Of a stretch of 38,471 nucleotides of DNA, positions 31,225 through 38,471 are shown piece by piece. The DNA is taken from positions 1 through 38,471 of the forward strand of contig JACRBL010000001.1 of the NCBI GenBank assembly GCA_016234485.1, read 5' to 3'. This stretch comes from Chloroflexota bacterium (lineage in GTDB: Bacteria > Chloroflexota > Anaerolineae > Anaerolineales > Villigracilaceae). Below the pieces are notes generated by a model that made no database searches, had not been told where the DNA came from, and was given only the letters and a program-made list of their open reading frames with translations. The first letter of the stretch is position 1. Each line of letters starts with the position of its first letter. The translations under genes and the position numbers were made by a program.

Positions 31225-32328
31225 CTACAAATACTTTTCCCGTTCTGAATTTTTCAAACTATCCACCACTTTGCGAACTTTCTGCGCGTGGTCTTTATGA
31301 CACACCAACAAAACGTCGCGCGTGTCAACCACGATCAAATCATCCACGCCGATGGTAACGATGAGGCGCTCGCCATTGTTATCGTACACCAGTGAGTGAT
31401 GCGTATCCTCCGCGATGTGCTTGCCCGCGAAGACGATGTTGCCGTCCTTGTCCGTGATGTGAACGTCAAACAGCGAATCCCACGAGCCGACGTCGCTCCA
31501 CTCCAAACCGCCCGCAGGAAGCACCGCCACCTTATCCGCATTTTCCATGACGCCATAATCCACGGTGACGTTCTCGAGTCCCGTCCAGACGCGCTCGATG
31601 ACGTTCTCGCGTCCCGCGGACGTGGAGGCGGACGCGATCTCCCCCAGCGCTTGATTCAGGGACGGCAGTTGCCGGCCAATCTCCGCCATGATGACGTCCG
31701 CGCGCCAGGCAAACATGCCCGAGTTCCACGAATGGTCGCCCGCCGCGATCATTTCGCGGGCTTCCACGTCTTTGGGCTTTTCCTTGAATTTCTTCACGCT
31801 GTAAACGGGATAGATGACGCGTTCAGGAATCGTCTCGCCGCGCTGGATGTAACCATATCCCGTCGCCGCGTAGGTCGGCGTGATGCCAAGTGTCACGAGG
31901 TAATTCTTCTCGGCCACGTCCACCGCGACGCGAATGAGCAAGTGAAAAAGGTCGCGGTTGCGGATGTAATGATCCGCGGGCAAGACTGCCATCACTGCTT
32001 CGGGGTCGCGTTCCTTCAGGATGACAGCCGCCAACCCGATGACAGACGCGGTGCCGCGCGGCGCGGGCTCCACGATGAAGTTTTCCGCAGGGACTTCAGG
32101 CGATTGCTCGCGAAGTTGCGCCACCTGCTCCGCGACCGTGACGACATAAATGCGGTCAGGCGTGAGCAAACCCGTCAAACGCTCCACCGTGGTTTGAAAC
32201 AGCGTGCGCTTTTCGTCCAATAGCGGAAGCATCTGCTTGGGCTTGTTACGACGCGAAAGCGGCCAGAGACGAGTCCCGCCTCCGCCCGCCATGATAACGG
32301 CATATGTGTGGGTGAGAATATCGGTCAT
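31225..32328 (-). CDS. manC: Mannose-1-phosphate guanylyltransferase
   Basis: 367 residues, a nucleotidyltransferase making GDP-mannose from GTP and mannose-1-phosphate for glycan synthesis. Hallmarks are the N-terminal AVIMAGGGGTRLWPLSRRNKPKQML, VLPADHYI, GYIQRG, KFKEKP and WNSGMFAW. The phosphomannose isomerase domain of bifunctional ManC/AlgA proteins is absent, so it is the short form. The sequence before the ATG is short-period TAGTC repeat with no ribosome site, so translation initiation is unclear. Confidence 0.93.
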   Translation of the reverse strand: MTDILTHTYAVIMAGGGGTRLWPLSRRNKPKQMLPLLDEKRTLFQTTVERLTGLLTPDRIYVVTVAEQVAQLREQSPEVPAENFIVEPAPRGTASVIGLAAVILKERDPEAVMAVLPADHYIRNRDLFHLLIRVAVDVAEKNYLVTLGITPTYAATGYGYIQRGETIPERVIYPVYSVKKFKEKPKDVEAREMIAAGDHSWNSGMFAWRADVIMAEIGRQLPSLNQALGEIASASTSAGRENVIERVWTGLENVTVDYGVMENADKVAVLPAGGLEWSDVGSWDSLFDVHITDKDGNIVFAGKHIAEDTHHSLVYDNNGERLIVTIGVDDLIVVDTRDVLLVCHKDHAQKVRKVVDSLKNSEREKYL

Positions 32329-32445
32329 GTTAGTTAGTCTAATCGTCTGATAGTTTGATAGTCTTATAGTCTCAAGGTCGAATAGTCAAGTAGCCAGATG
32401 GTCTGTAGATTACAAGACCACTTGACAATGCGACTATCGGACTAA
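32329..32445. repeat. TAGTC/GACTA self-complementary spacer
   Basis: The left part is built of TAGTCTAATCGTCTGATAGT-like units. The right part carries the complement (GACTATCGGACTA). It fills the gap between dprA and manC, provides the dprA stop codon and replaces the expected ribosome site of manC. Confidence 0.7.
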
Positions 32446-33542
32446 TGGTACTCGCCTTGCTCATCTCGAACAGAAATGTAATTCATCCCGCCCACCTGAC
32501 GAACCATTCCTTTTAATTCCATCAGCGTAAGTGTAGCGGAGACTTTCTCAATCGGCAAGCCTGTCGCGTTGCGGATTTCATCCACGTGGACAGGTTCCGC
32601 GCCGAGAGCGGAAAGCAGTTGCGCTTCGAGCGCGTCCGCGGGGATGGCTTTGCGTGCGGCCTTGAATTCTCCCGCGCGCGTCAGGTTGAGGGCCTGAGTC
32701 AAATCCTGCGGCGTCAGCAACGGATGCGCGCCTTTTTGGATGAGGCGATTCGTGCCTTTGCTCTGCGGCGCAAGGATGCTCCCTGGCACGGCAAAGACTT
32801 CGCGTCCCTGCTCGGCGGCGAACTCGGCGGTGATGAGCGCGCCGCTGGTCGCGCCCGCTTCGATGACGACTGTCGCCATCGAAAGCCCGGAGATGATGCG
32901 GTTGCGCGGCGGAAAGTTGGCCGATTCGGGCGGCGTCCCCACCGCGTAGTCGCTGACGACCGCGCCCTGTTTCATCATCTTCTCGGCCATCTGCAAATGC
33001 TCAGGCGGATATATTTTATCCACGCCCGAGCCGAGGACGGCAATCGTGCGTCCGCCCGCTTTGAGCGCGGCCGTGTGCGCCACCGCGTCCACGCCACGCG
33101 CCAGGCCAGAAACGATGGTAATCCCCTGTCCCGCGAGGAAGGACGCGAGCTCTTCGGTGATCTGTCGTCCGTAAGGAGAAATCTGCCGCGTCCCGACGAT
33201 GGCTACCGCGTAATGATCGTCCATCGTAATCTCGCCGCGCGCGTAGATGACGGGCGGCGGCTGTTCGATCTCTTTCAAGCGCGGCGGATAGAGTTCATCA
33301 TCCCACGTCAGGATCTTAATGCCCTGTTTTTCGATTTGGCTCCAGATTTTTTCCAAGTCCACGCCCGCGCGCAGTTTGACAATTGACTCGGCCAGTTTGG
33401 CGCTGAGTCCCGCCTCCTGCAATTTTTCTGGCGCGGCGTTCCAGGCATCTTCGAGCGAATCGAAAAACGAAAGCAGGGCGCGCACCCGCACCGCGCCGAT
33501 GCCTTTCACAAGATTGAAGCCGACCCAGAAGCGTTTATCCAT
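32442..33542 (-). CDS. dprA: DNA-processing protein DprA
   Basis: About 366 residues from ATG 33542; a longer frame to 33698 runs through rimM and spacer repeat and is not credible. It loads RecA on incoming single-stranded DNA during natural transformation. An N-terminal helical/HhH part (VKGIGAVRVRALLSFF), the Rossmann DprA core (AIVGTRQISPYGRQ, TIVSGLARGVDAVAH, AVLGSGVDKIYPPEH, PPRNRIISGLS) and a C-terminal winged helix (about 300-360). No ribosome site is seen. The stop lies in repeat DNA. Confidence 0.94.
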   Translation of the reverse strand: MDKRFWVGFNLVKGIGAVRVRALLSFFDSLEDAWNAAPEKLQEAGLSAKLAESIVKLRAGVDLEKIWSQIEKQGIKILTWDDELYPPRLKEIEQPPPVIYARGEITMDDHYAVAIVGTRQISPYGRQITEELASFLAGQGITIVSGLARGVDAVAHTAALKAGGRTIAVLGSGVDKIYPPEHLQMAEKMMKQGAVVSDYAVGTPPESANFPPRNRIISGLSMATVVIEAGATSGALITAEFAAEQGREVFAVPGSILAPQSKGTNRLIQKGAHPLLTPQDLTQALNLTRAGEFKAARKAIPADALEAQLLSALGAEPVHVDEIRNATGLPIEKVSATLTLMELKGMVRQVGGMNYISVRDEQGEYH

Positions 33543-33547
33543 AAGAG

Positions 33548-33600
33548 GCTTTACGCAATACGCAATATGCAGTACTTCGTATTTCGTACTACGTATCCGA
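33548..33600. repeat. TACGCAATACG-type spacer
   Basis: TACGCAATACGCAATATGCAGTAC on one side is followed by loosely complementary TCGTATTTCGTACTACGTA. It lies between rimM and dprA and encodes the last codons of rimM (DT and stop). Confidence 0.65.
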
Positions 33601-34152
33601 AACCAACCCATCCAACAAATGCACTTTGATCTCGCCTTTTTCCAAATCAATCCCCAAAACCACATCGGGGATGACGGGAAGCAGGATTTCTTTTCCATCC
33701 GCCGTTTTTACCACATAGACGTTATTCGCGCCCGTCTCGAAGATTTCCGCCAGGGCTCCCAACTCGCGTCCCTCATCAGTGACTACGCGCAGGCCGATCG
33801 CCTGGTGACGATAGACCTGTCCCTCGGGCAAGGGCGGACGATCCGCCGCGGCGACGTAGACCCAGGTATTGCGAAGTTGTCCCGCCGTCTCGGGCGAATC
33901 CATTCCGCGAAACGAGACCAGCAACGAGGTCCCGTGTGGACGCGCCGACGCGAGTTTGGCAGGTTTATGCCCCTCGCCGAGGAGAACCTTCGCGCCCGCG
34001 CGCAGTCGCTCGGGGAAGTCGGTATGAACATCCATGATGAGTTCGCCGCGAATGCCATGCGGACGTCGGATGAATCCCACCGTCAAATAGACAGGCTCGC
34101 CGCGTGGCGAGCCTGGATCAGCGGACTCTGGTAAAGGCTTGCGAGGAGGCAT
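33589..34152 (-). CDS. rimM: 16S rRNA processing factor RimM
   Basis: 187 residues. N-terminal beta-barrel (LTVGFIRRPHGIRGELIMDVHTD) and C-terminal PRC barrel (GLRVVTDEGRELGALAEIFETGANNVYVV, LLPVIPDVVLGID). It binds S19 and helps 30S head maturation. The start overlaps the khpA stop as ATGA, in the common rpsP-khpA-rimM order; trmD and rplS are not next in this window. Confidence 0.95.
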   Translation of the reverse strand: MPPRKPLPESADPGSPRGEPVYLTVGFIRRPHGIRGELIMDVHTDFPERLRAGAKVLLGEGHKPAKLASARPHGTSLLVSFRGMDSPETAGQLRNTWVYVAAADRPPLPEGQVYRHQAIGLRVVTDEGRELGALAEIFETGANNVYVVKTADGKEILLPVIPDVVLGIDLEKGEIKVHLLDGLVSDT

Positions 34153-34385
34153 CAGGGTTCCAGAACGTCGAGCGTGACCTGCTTGCCTTCGCGCTCGGCG
34201 GCCACGCGCAACAACGTGCGAACGGCGTTCGCGACGCGCCCGCTTCGACCGATGACGCGTCCCATATCGTCCGCGTTCACTTTCAGTTCCAGGCGGACGC
34301 GGCTCCCGCTCCCCGATTGACGTACTTCCACTTCATCGGGATGATCCACCAGCGACTTGGCAATGTACTCAATCAATTCTTTCAT
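34152..34385 (-). CDS. khpA: KH-domain RNA-binding protein KhpA
   Basis: 77 residues consisting of a single KH domain with the motif VIGRSGRVANAVRTLLRVAA. It binds RNA, usually with KhpB, and affects division and ribosome biology. Length and position between rpsP and rimM are typical. No ribosome site precedes it; the upstream spacer contains several hairpins. Confidence 0.94.
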   Translation of the reverse strand: MKELIEYIAKSLVDHPDEVEVRQSGSGSRVRLELKVNADDMGRVIGRSGRVANAVRTLLRVAAEREGKQVTLDVLEP

Positions 34386-34414
34386 GGAGGCTACCTTACA
34401 ACTACAATGTTGGA

Positions 34415-34451
34415 ATGCAGTTGGACTGCATCCTGCTCGCAGTGCAACTGC
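34415..34451. repeat. Paired CAGTTGGACTG-type hairpins
   Basis: ATGCAGT-TGG-ACTGCAT (34415-34431) and GCAGT-GCA-ACTGC (34439-34451) lie side by side in the khpA leader. They resemble 14371-14395. Confidence 0.55.
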
Positions 34452-34470
34452 TCGCGAACAAATTTTAGAA

Positions 34471-34519
34471 CCTTACGCAATACGCAGTACGCAATAATTA
34501 GTATTGCGTACTGCGTAAT
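34471..34519. repeat. 16-bp perfect hairpin of TACGCAGTACGCAATA
   Basis: 34481-34496 and 34502-34517 are perfect reverse complements with a 5-nt loop, just after the rpsP stop in the direction of transcription. Same unit type as 33548-33600. It could attenuate transcription into khpA. Confidence 0.75.
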
Positions 34520-34524
34520 CAAAA

Positions 34525-34860
34525 CTACTTGGCTTTCTTCGGCGCGCGCTTGGCAATCGCCTCGGCGCCTTCCGCGACGAGCGTCTCAACGGCCTCGCCC
34601 TTCTTGAAGCGGTCGAAGCGGTCGAGGATGCCCGAACTCTTGAAGATCTGCTCCACCGATTCGGTCGGCTGGGCGCCGTTCTTCATCCAGTGGTAGATGC
34701 GATCTTCCTGCACGACAAGCGTGGAGGGATCGGTGCGCGGGTTGTAGTGACCCAAAATTTCGAGGAAGCGGCCATCGCGGGCGTTTTCCTTGTCTGCCGC
34801 GACAATGCGGTAGGAGGGCTGGCCTTTGAGGCCGATGCGGCGTAAACGAATGCGAACCAT
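34525..34860 (-). CDS. rpsP: 30S ribosomal protein S16
   Basis: 111 residues. The S16 core (MVRIRLRRIGLKGQPSYRIV, RDGRFLEILGHYNPR, DRIYHWMKNGAQPTESV) is complete. The C-terminal about 30 residues (VAEGAEAIAKRAPKKAK) are an additional alanine/lysine tail. AAGGAG lies about 10 nt before the ATG. First gene of the rpsP-khpA-rimM transcription unit. Confidence 0.97.
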   Translation of the reverse strand: MVRIRLRRIGLKGQPSYRIVAADKENARDGRFLEILGHYNPRTDPSTLVVQEDRIYHWMKNGAQPTESVEQIFKSSGILDRFDRFKKGEAVETLVAEGAEAIAKRAPKKAK

Positions 34861-34977
34861 CGAACACGTACTCCTTGTTTAGGTGAAAGTTTCGGTTTGA
34901 GTGAATTGCAGGTTCGGCAGGTGAGAGAGGGGTGCGTCAAAGGAAACGCGCTCACAGGCCAAAACTGACAGGGCGAT

Positions 34978-34986
34978 ATTTTACCA
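34978..34986 (-). promoter_or_regulatory. Extended -10 promoter of rpsP
   Basis: On the minus strand TGGTAAAAT combines the TG extension with a 5/6 -10 hexamer. The leader would be about 110 nt. Confidence 0.45.
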
Positions 34987-35023
34987 GAGAAAATGTATAT
35001 GAAGGCAATTTCATTTCAGAGAG

Positions 35024-35029
35024 TATAAT
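35024..35029 (+). promoter_or_regulatory. -10 box of the PrsW-GAF gene
   Basis: A perfect TATAAT lies about 33 bp before the ATG at 35062, with GGCAGGATG as the ribosome site between. No clear -35. Confidence 0.45.
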
Positions 35030-35061
35030 CGCCCAAAATTCCTTCTGGCAGGATGTGATTT

Positions 35062-36456
35062 ATGACAGCAATCGTGATCGGCGTTGGGCTTCCGTTGGGC
35101 ATGCTTCTCATCATGTTCATCTTCCGCTTGTTCGCGGCGCGCACGATCGGCTGGGTTTTGCTTTGCATGGCATGGGGCGCGCTCGGCTACGAAGCCGCCA
35201 TCCTGCTCAACACCCGACTGGGAAACCTGGGCATAGATAACAAAATCCTATCCATCCTCCTGACCCCGCTCCTCCTGCAAATCCTGATCGCGCTGGGCGT
35301 CCTCTTCGTGGTGTCGCGCCGTCAATCTGACAACTTGGTGGACGGGGCGGTTTATGGCTTCGCGGCGGGGTTGGGTTTCGCAATTCTGGACAATGTCGAA
35401 TTCGCATTGGGGAACGCCGATCAAGCCCTCGCGAATGCGCTCCTCCGTTCGTTTTCGTCCACGCTGGTGCTGGCGACGGCCTCGGGCATCGTGGGCGTGA
35501 GCATGACGCAGTTCCACTTCCGTCACCGCGCCAATCGCGTCGCCATCCTCTTGAGCGGACTGGGCGCGGCCGTCGGATACAACTCGCTTTACAATCTTCT
35601 CGCCCAGCGCGCCATCGGAGGCGAAATACTACCCGTGGCCTTCGGGATCGGCGGCATCACCCTCGTCGGGCTATATCTCGCGGGTCAACTCCGCACGATC
35701 CTGAATCAACTCGGCATCGAAAAAAAGCGCGCCGACAGTCTGCTGGATATCGTCATCCCTATTGGCGTGCAATTAAGCACGGAAAAGAATTTCGGCAACC
35801 TGCTGGAAAACATGCTGGTGGAGGCCAAAAAATTCTGTAGCGCAGACGCGGGCACGCTCTACCTCGCCAGGGAAAAGCATCTCGAATTTGCCGTGCTTCG
35901 CAACGACACGCTCCGCATCGCGATGGGCGGATCCTCGCCCGTGGACATCACCCTGCCTGACCTGCATCTGTACGACGACGCGGGGACCCCCAATCATCAC
36001 AACATTGCCACCTATGCCGCGCTCACAGGGAAAACGATCAACATCGAGGACGCCTATGAAACAAAGGATTTCGACTTCTCTGGCACACGCGCCTTCGACC
36101 GCACGAACGGCTACCAATCCATCTCGTTTCTCACAATTCCGTTGAAAGGCAATGAAGGCAAAGTGTTGGGCGTGCTTCAACTCATCAACGCGCTCAACTC
36201 AAAACGCGAGATCATCCCCTTCGATAAAAATCTCCAGCTTCTGATGGAATCGTTTTCCTCGCTCGCCACCGCCGCGCTGGAAGGTTACATCCAGGAACAG
36301 AAATTACGCAACGAGATCCAGCAACTACGGATCGAGATCGACGCCGTCAAACGCAGTCAACAGGTGGAGGAGATCACCAACTCCGATTATTTCAAAAACC
36401 TGCAAGAAAAGGCGAAATCCTTCCGCGACCAGCCAGAGAAGAAAACGGACGACTAA
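35062..36456 (+). CDS. PrsW-like membrane domain fused to GAF domain and conserved-looking tail
   Basis: 464 residues. About seven TM helices (1-215) include DGAVYGFAAGLGFAILDNVEF, which recalls the central motif of PrsW intramembrane proteases, and FHFRHRAN near the expected histidine. The EExxK motif of active PrsW is not seen and the usual ENxxY is DNVEF, so catalysis is doubtful. Residues about 235-410 form a GAF-like sensor domain (FGNLLENMLVEAKKFCSADAG, YQSISFLTIPLKG, VLGVLQLINA). A coiled coil ends in QVEEITNSDYFKNLQEKA, a tail style seen in other GAF proteins. It is possibly a membrane-bound small-molecule sensor. Its stop overlaps the convergent kinase gene. Confidence 0.78.
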   Translation: MTAIVIGVGLPLGMLLIMFIFRLFAARTIGWVLLCMAWGALGYEAAILLNTRLGNLGIDNKILSILLTPLLLQILIALGVLFVVSRRQSDNLVDGAVYGFAAGLGFAILDNVEFALGNADQALANALLRSFSSTLVLATASGIVGVSMTQFHFRHRANRVAILLSGLGAAVGYNSLYNLLAQRAIGGEILPVAFGIGGITLVGLYLAGQLRTILNQLGIEKKRADSLLDIVIPIGVQLSTEKNFGNLLENMLVEAKKFCSADAGTLYLAREKHLEFAVLRNDTLRIAMGGSSPVDITLPDLHLYDDAGTPNHHNIATYAALTGKTINIEDAYETKDFDFSGTRAFDRTNGYQSISFLTIPLKGNEGKVLGVLQLINALNSKREIIPFDKNLQLLMESFSSLATAALEGYIQEQKLRNEIQQLRIEIDAVKRSQQVEEITNSDYFKNLQEKAKSFRDQPEKKTDD

Positions 36457-37535
36457 TCCCCACCCAGCGTAAACGAAATCCTCGTCCCGCCACCCTCCGC
36501 ATTCTCCGCGCGGATCGTCCCGCCGTGCGCCTCCACCAAATATTTCGCGATCGAAAGTCCCAGCCCCATTCCGCCTGAATCGCTCGATTTATAAAACCGC
36601 TCGAAGACATGCGGCAACGCCTCAGGTGGAATGCCCGCTCCTTCATCTGTCACCGAAATCGTTTTACCATCATACGCCAGCCGCACCATCCCCCCATTTG
36701 GTGAATATCGCAACGCGTTCGAAAGCAGATTGTTGACGACTTCGCGCACGCGCGCGGGATCAACGTACGACGAAGGCGACTCGGCCACCGACGCCTCGAT
36801 CCTCACCTCTTTCGCCTCTCCCGCCGACCAGAAAGCGGACGCGGCCTCGTGGAGCAAATCCCCCACACTGACGGCTTCGCGCCTCAAATCCAGCGCGCCT
36901 GCCTCGGCCAGCGCCAGAGTCCGCAAATCGTCCACGAGACGCGAGAGGAGATGTGTCTCCTCCAGAATGGACTTCAGCCGCGCATCGTCCGCGGGATAGA
37001 CGCCATCGAGCATCCCCTCCACTTCGCCGCGAATCACCGTGAGCGGAGTCCGCAGTTCGTGGGTCACATCGGCCAGCATGTCGCGGCGCTGACGATCGTT
37101 CGCTTCCAGCCGCTCCGCCATCGAATTAAACGCCCGCGCCAACGAGCGGACTCCGCGCGGCCCCTGCTCCTCCACGCGCGCCGAATAATCTCCCTCGGCC
37201 ACCTGATCCGACGCGTTGAGCAAATCATCCAACGGACGGGTGAAGCGCCTCATGCTTAAAAAGAACACGGCGGCAAAGAGCGCTGCAAAGAGCAAAAACC
37301 CCACTCCCAGCGACACTGCCCAGCGAAACGGGTCAAGCGATGATTCGATCCAACCAAGCCTTTCGGCCACCCAACCGACCACGAAAAGGAAAAGCGCGAA
37401 GCCCATGAAATTTGTCAAACCAAACATGCACCCCATCCGCCGAAACGACGCGTTGCGAGGAAATCGTCCACGCGAGGGGAAGGGTTCGTTTTCAGGCCAC
37501 CAGGGAGGGCGGTGTTTGAAGTGAGGAGGTTTCAT
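36453..37535 (-). CDS. Sensor histidine kinase
   Basis: 360 residues. A proline/tryptophan-rich cytoplasmic start (HRPPWWPENEPFP) is followed by two TM helices (about 40-58 and 73-95) with almost no extracellular loop, and a HAMP domain (about 96-150). HisKA follows with phospho-accepting His159 (DVTHELRTP), then HATPase_c (NNLLSNALRYSP, DEGAGIPPEAL, GMGLGLSIAKYLVEAHGG). The tiny sensor region suggests it senses the membrane or a partner protein. It is paired with the response regulator gene upstream (78 bp spacer). Confidence 0.93.
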   Translation of the reverse strand: MKPPHFKHRPPWWPENEPFPSRGRFPRNASFRRMGCMFGLTNFMGFALFLFVVGWVAERLGWIESSLDPFRWAVSLGVGFLLFAALFAAVFFLSMRRFTRPLDDLLNASDQVAEGDYSARVEEQGPRGVRSLARAFNSMAERLEANDRQRRDMLADVTHELRTPLTVIRGEVEGMLDGVYPADDARLKSILEETHLLSRLVDDLRTLALAEAGALDLRREAVSVGDLLHEAASAFWSAGEAKEVRIEASVAESPSSYVDPARVREVVNNLLSNALRYSPNGGMVRLAYDGKTISVTDEGAGIPPEALPHVFERFYKSSDSGGMGLGLSIAKYLVEAHGGTIRAENAEGGGTRISFTLGGD

Positions 37536-37543
37536 GGGGATTC

Positions 37544-37613
37544 AGGAGTTAAGTTTCAGGTGTCAGGTTACGTGCTACGTATTCCGTGTGTACCTGTCTA
37601 CGTGTGTACCTAT
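37544..37613. repeat. Short-period spacer between response regulator and kinase genes
   Basis: AGTTTCAGGTGTCAGG units pass into GTACCTGTCTACGTGTGTACC units. 37578-37597 matches 13618-13637 exactly in reverse complement, 24 kb away. Confidence 0.65.
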
Positions 37614-38303
37614 TTACTTATCTGTAAATTTATACCCCACCCCATAAATCGTCAAAATATATTTCGGCTCCGACGGGATGGGTTCGATCTTCTTGCGGAT
37701 GTTTTTGATGTGGGCGTCTATCGCGCGTTCGTAGGATTCGAAAGCCACGCCATGGACGGCATCGAGCAGTTGCGCGCGGGTGAAAACACGTCCAGGCTGA
37801 CGGGCGAGGGCGGCGAGAAGTTCAAATTCGGTGGGCGTCAACTCCTCGAGGAGGTCGCGCCCGCCCGCAGTCACGCGCAGACGCGGCAGGTCGAGGGTCA
37901 GGTCGGCGGCGCGGATGACCTCCATCCCCACATTGGCCGCGTTCTCGATCCGCCTGAAAACCACTTTGACGCGCGCCACCAGTTCCTTGGGGCTGAACGG
38001 CTTGGTCATGTAATCGTCGGCGCCGAGTTCGAGGCCGATGAGTTTGTCCACCTCCTCGGCGCGGGCAGTGAGCATGATGATGGGCGCGTTGGAAAATTTA
38101 CGAAACTCGCGGGTGAAGTCGAGGCCATCGAGGAAGGGCAGGCCGAGGTCAAGAACGATCATGTCGGGCTTTTCGGCGCGGGCGGCGGAGAGGGCGGCCT
38201 TACCATCGTGCGCCACACGGACAGCGAACCCAGCCCGTTCGAGATAATCGCGTACGAGTTGGGTGATCTTGGGTTCGTCGTCTACTACGAGGATGGTTTT
38301 CAT
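37614..38303 (-). CDS. OmpR/PhoB-type response regulator
   Basis: 229 residues. Receiver domain with the acidic pair VDDE at 8-10, phospho-acceptor Asp52 (VLDLGLP), a switch Thr in MLTAR and a Lys in DYMTKPF. A winged-helix DNA-binding domain follows (about 130-225: LTPTEFELLAALARQPGRVF, IDAHIKNIRKKIE, YGVGYKF). It is phosphorylated by the kinase encoded downstream and should bind 11-bp direct repeats; targets are unknown. No clear ribosome site. Confidence 0.95.
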   Translation of the reverse strand: MKTILVVDDEPKITQLVRDYLERAGFAVRVAHDGKAALSAARAEKPDMIVLDLGLPFLDGLDFTREFRKFSNAPIIMLTARAEEVDKLIGLELGADDYMTKPFSPKELVARVKVVFRRIENAANVGMEVIRAADLTLDLPRLRVTAGGRDLLEELTPTEFELLAALARQPGRVFTRAQLLDAVHGVAFESYERAIDAHIKNIRKKIEPIPSEPKYILTIYGVGYKFTDK

Positions 38304-38378
38304 TTTTAATTCGGGACGCGGATTACGCGGAAAACATATATGGTGACACCTGTCCCCTTTGAGGAGCGGTGCGGCCGC

Positions 38379-38384
38379 TATAAT
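38379..38384 (+). promoter_or_regulatory. -10 box of the right-edge gene
   Basis: A perfect TATAAT, 15 bp before the ATG at 38400, with AGAGGTG between. It is divergent from the response regulator gene. Confidence 0.45.
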
Positions 38385-38399
38385 CTAAAGAGGTGACAA

Positions 38400-38471
38400 A
38401 TGAGCAACGAACAAGAAATCAGTCGGCAGGAAGCCAAAACGCCCGAGCAACGGTTCTTGCAGACTTTGCAG
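38400..38471 (+). CDS. Start of a gene leaving the right edge
   Basis: ATG 38400 follows AGAGGTG at good spacing and a TATAAT at 38379. The first 24 codons (MSNEQEISRQEAKTPEQRF and on) are open to the window end and rich in Glu, Gln and Lys. Too short for any family call. Confidence 0.6.
   Translation, partial: MSNEQEISRQEAKTPEQRFLQTLQ

Overview
The window looks like chromosomal DNA of a Chloroflexota bacterium, most likely an Anaerolineae-type organism. This is an inference from gene content. The clues are large secreted beta-rich proteins ending in DNRLRE-like domains, a topoisomerase I with an N-terminal DUF5679-type zinc ribbon, a kinase-like/methyltransferase protein paired with a tiny LDPGSGS membrane protein, and many short palindromic or microsatellite-like spacers between otherwise ordinary GC-rich genes. 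I saw no tRNA, rRNA, CRISPR array or intact insertion sequence.

Region 1 (1-10600) is accessory. It holds a secreted PPC-repeat protein with an in-frame stop at the left edge, a delta-60 beta-propeller-like protein (4300-6153), and a 1388-residue surface protein with six Fn3-like repeats around a beta-helix (6311-10477). The last two share a C-terminal DNRLRE-like domain. The DNA for that C-terminus, with about 30 bp beyond the stop codon, recurs five times in the region (near 884, 3820, 4270, 6286 and 10508). Three copies are remnants without a gene body, and strong minus-strand terminators lie nearby. A TetR regulator plus serine hydrolase operon (1509-3300) is embedded here. It is preceded by a sigma70-type promoter with a palindromic operator and by a 170-bp highly structured inverted-repeat element (1108-1277) that I cannot identify.

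Region 2 (10970-15934, minus strand) holds separate housekeeping genes: an M20 peptidase, a VTT/DedA membrane protein, a cyclophilin, uridine kinase, a thioredoxin whose downstream DUF2892 segment is in another frame, and a DegV protein.

Region 3 (16078-25997, plus strand) is the cell-shape and division operon mreB-mreC-mreD-PBP2-minC-minD-minE-rodA. It specifies the elongasome (MreBCD, PBP2, RodA) and the Min septum-placement system. An AT-richer AadA-like nucleotidyltransferase is wedged between rodA and gltX and is translationally coupled to gltX. A bidirectional terminator closes the region.

Region 4 (26041-34860, minus strand) runs from the ribosomal-protein end rpsP-khpA-rimM, through dprA, a mannose-1-phosphate guanylyltransferase, topA, the LDPGSGS microprotein and the kinase-like/methyltransferase, to an unknown two-TM protein. 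Spacers here are low-complexity, often self-complementary short-period repeats that run into the ends of genes.

Region 5 (35062-38471) has a PrsW-like/GAF sensor protein, a convergent OmpR/PhoB-type response regulator plus histidine kinase pair, and the first 24 codons of a gene leaving the right edge. Strongest candidates for something undescribed: the 1108-1277 element, the recurrent DNRLRE 3' cassettes, the self-complementary microsatellite spacers, the LDPGSGS-methyltransferase pair and the PrsW-GAF fusion.
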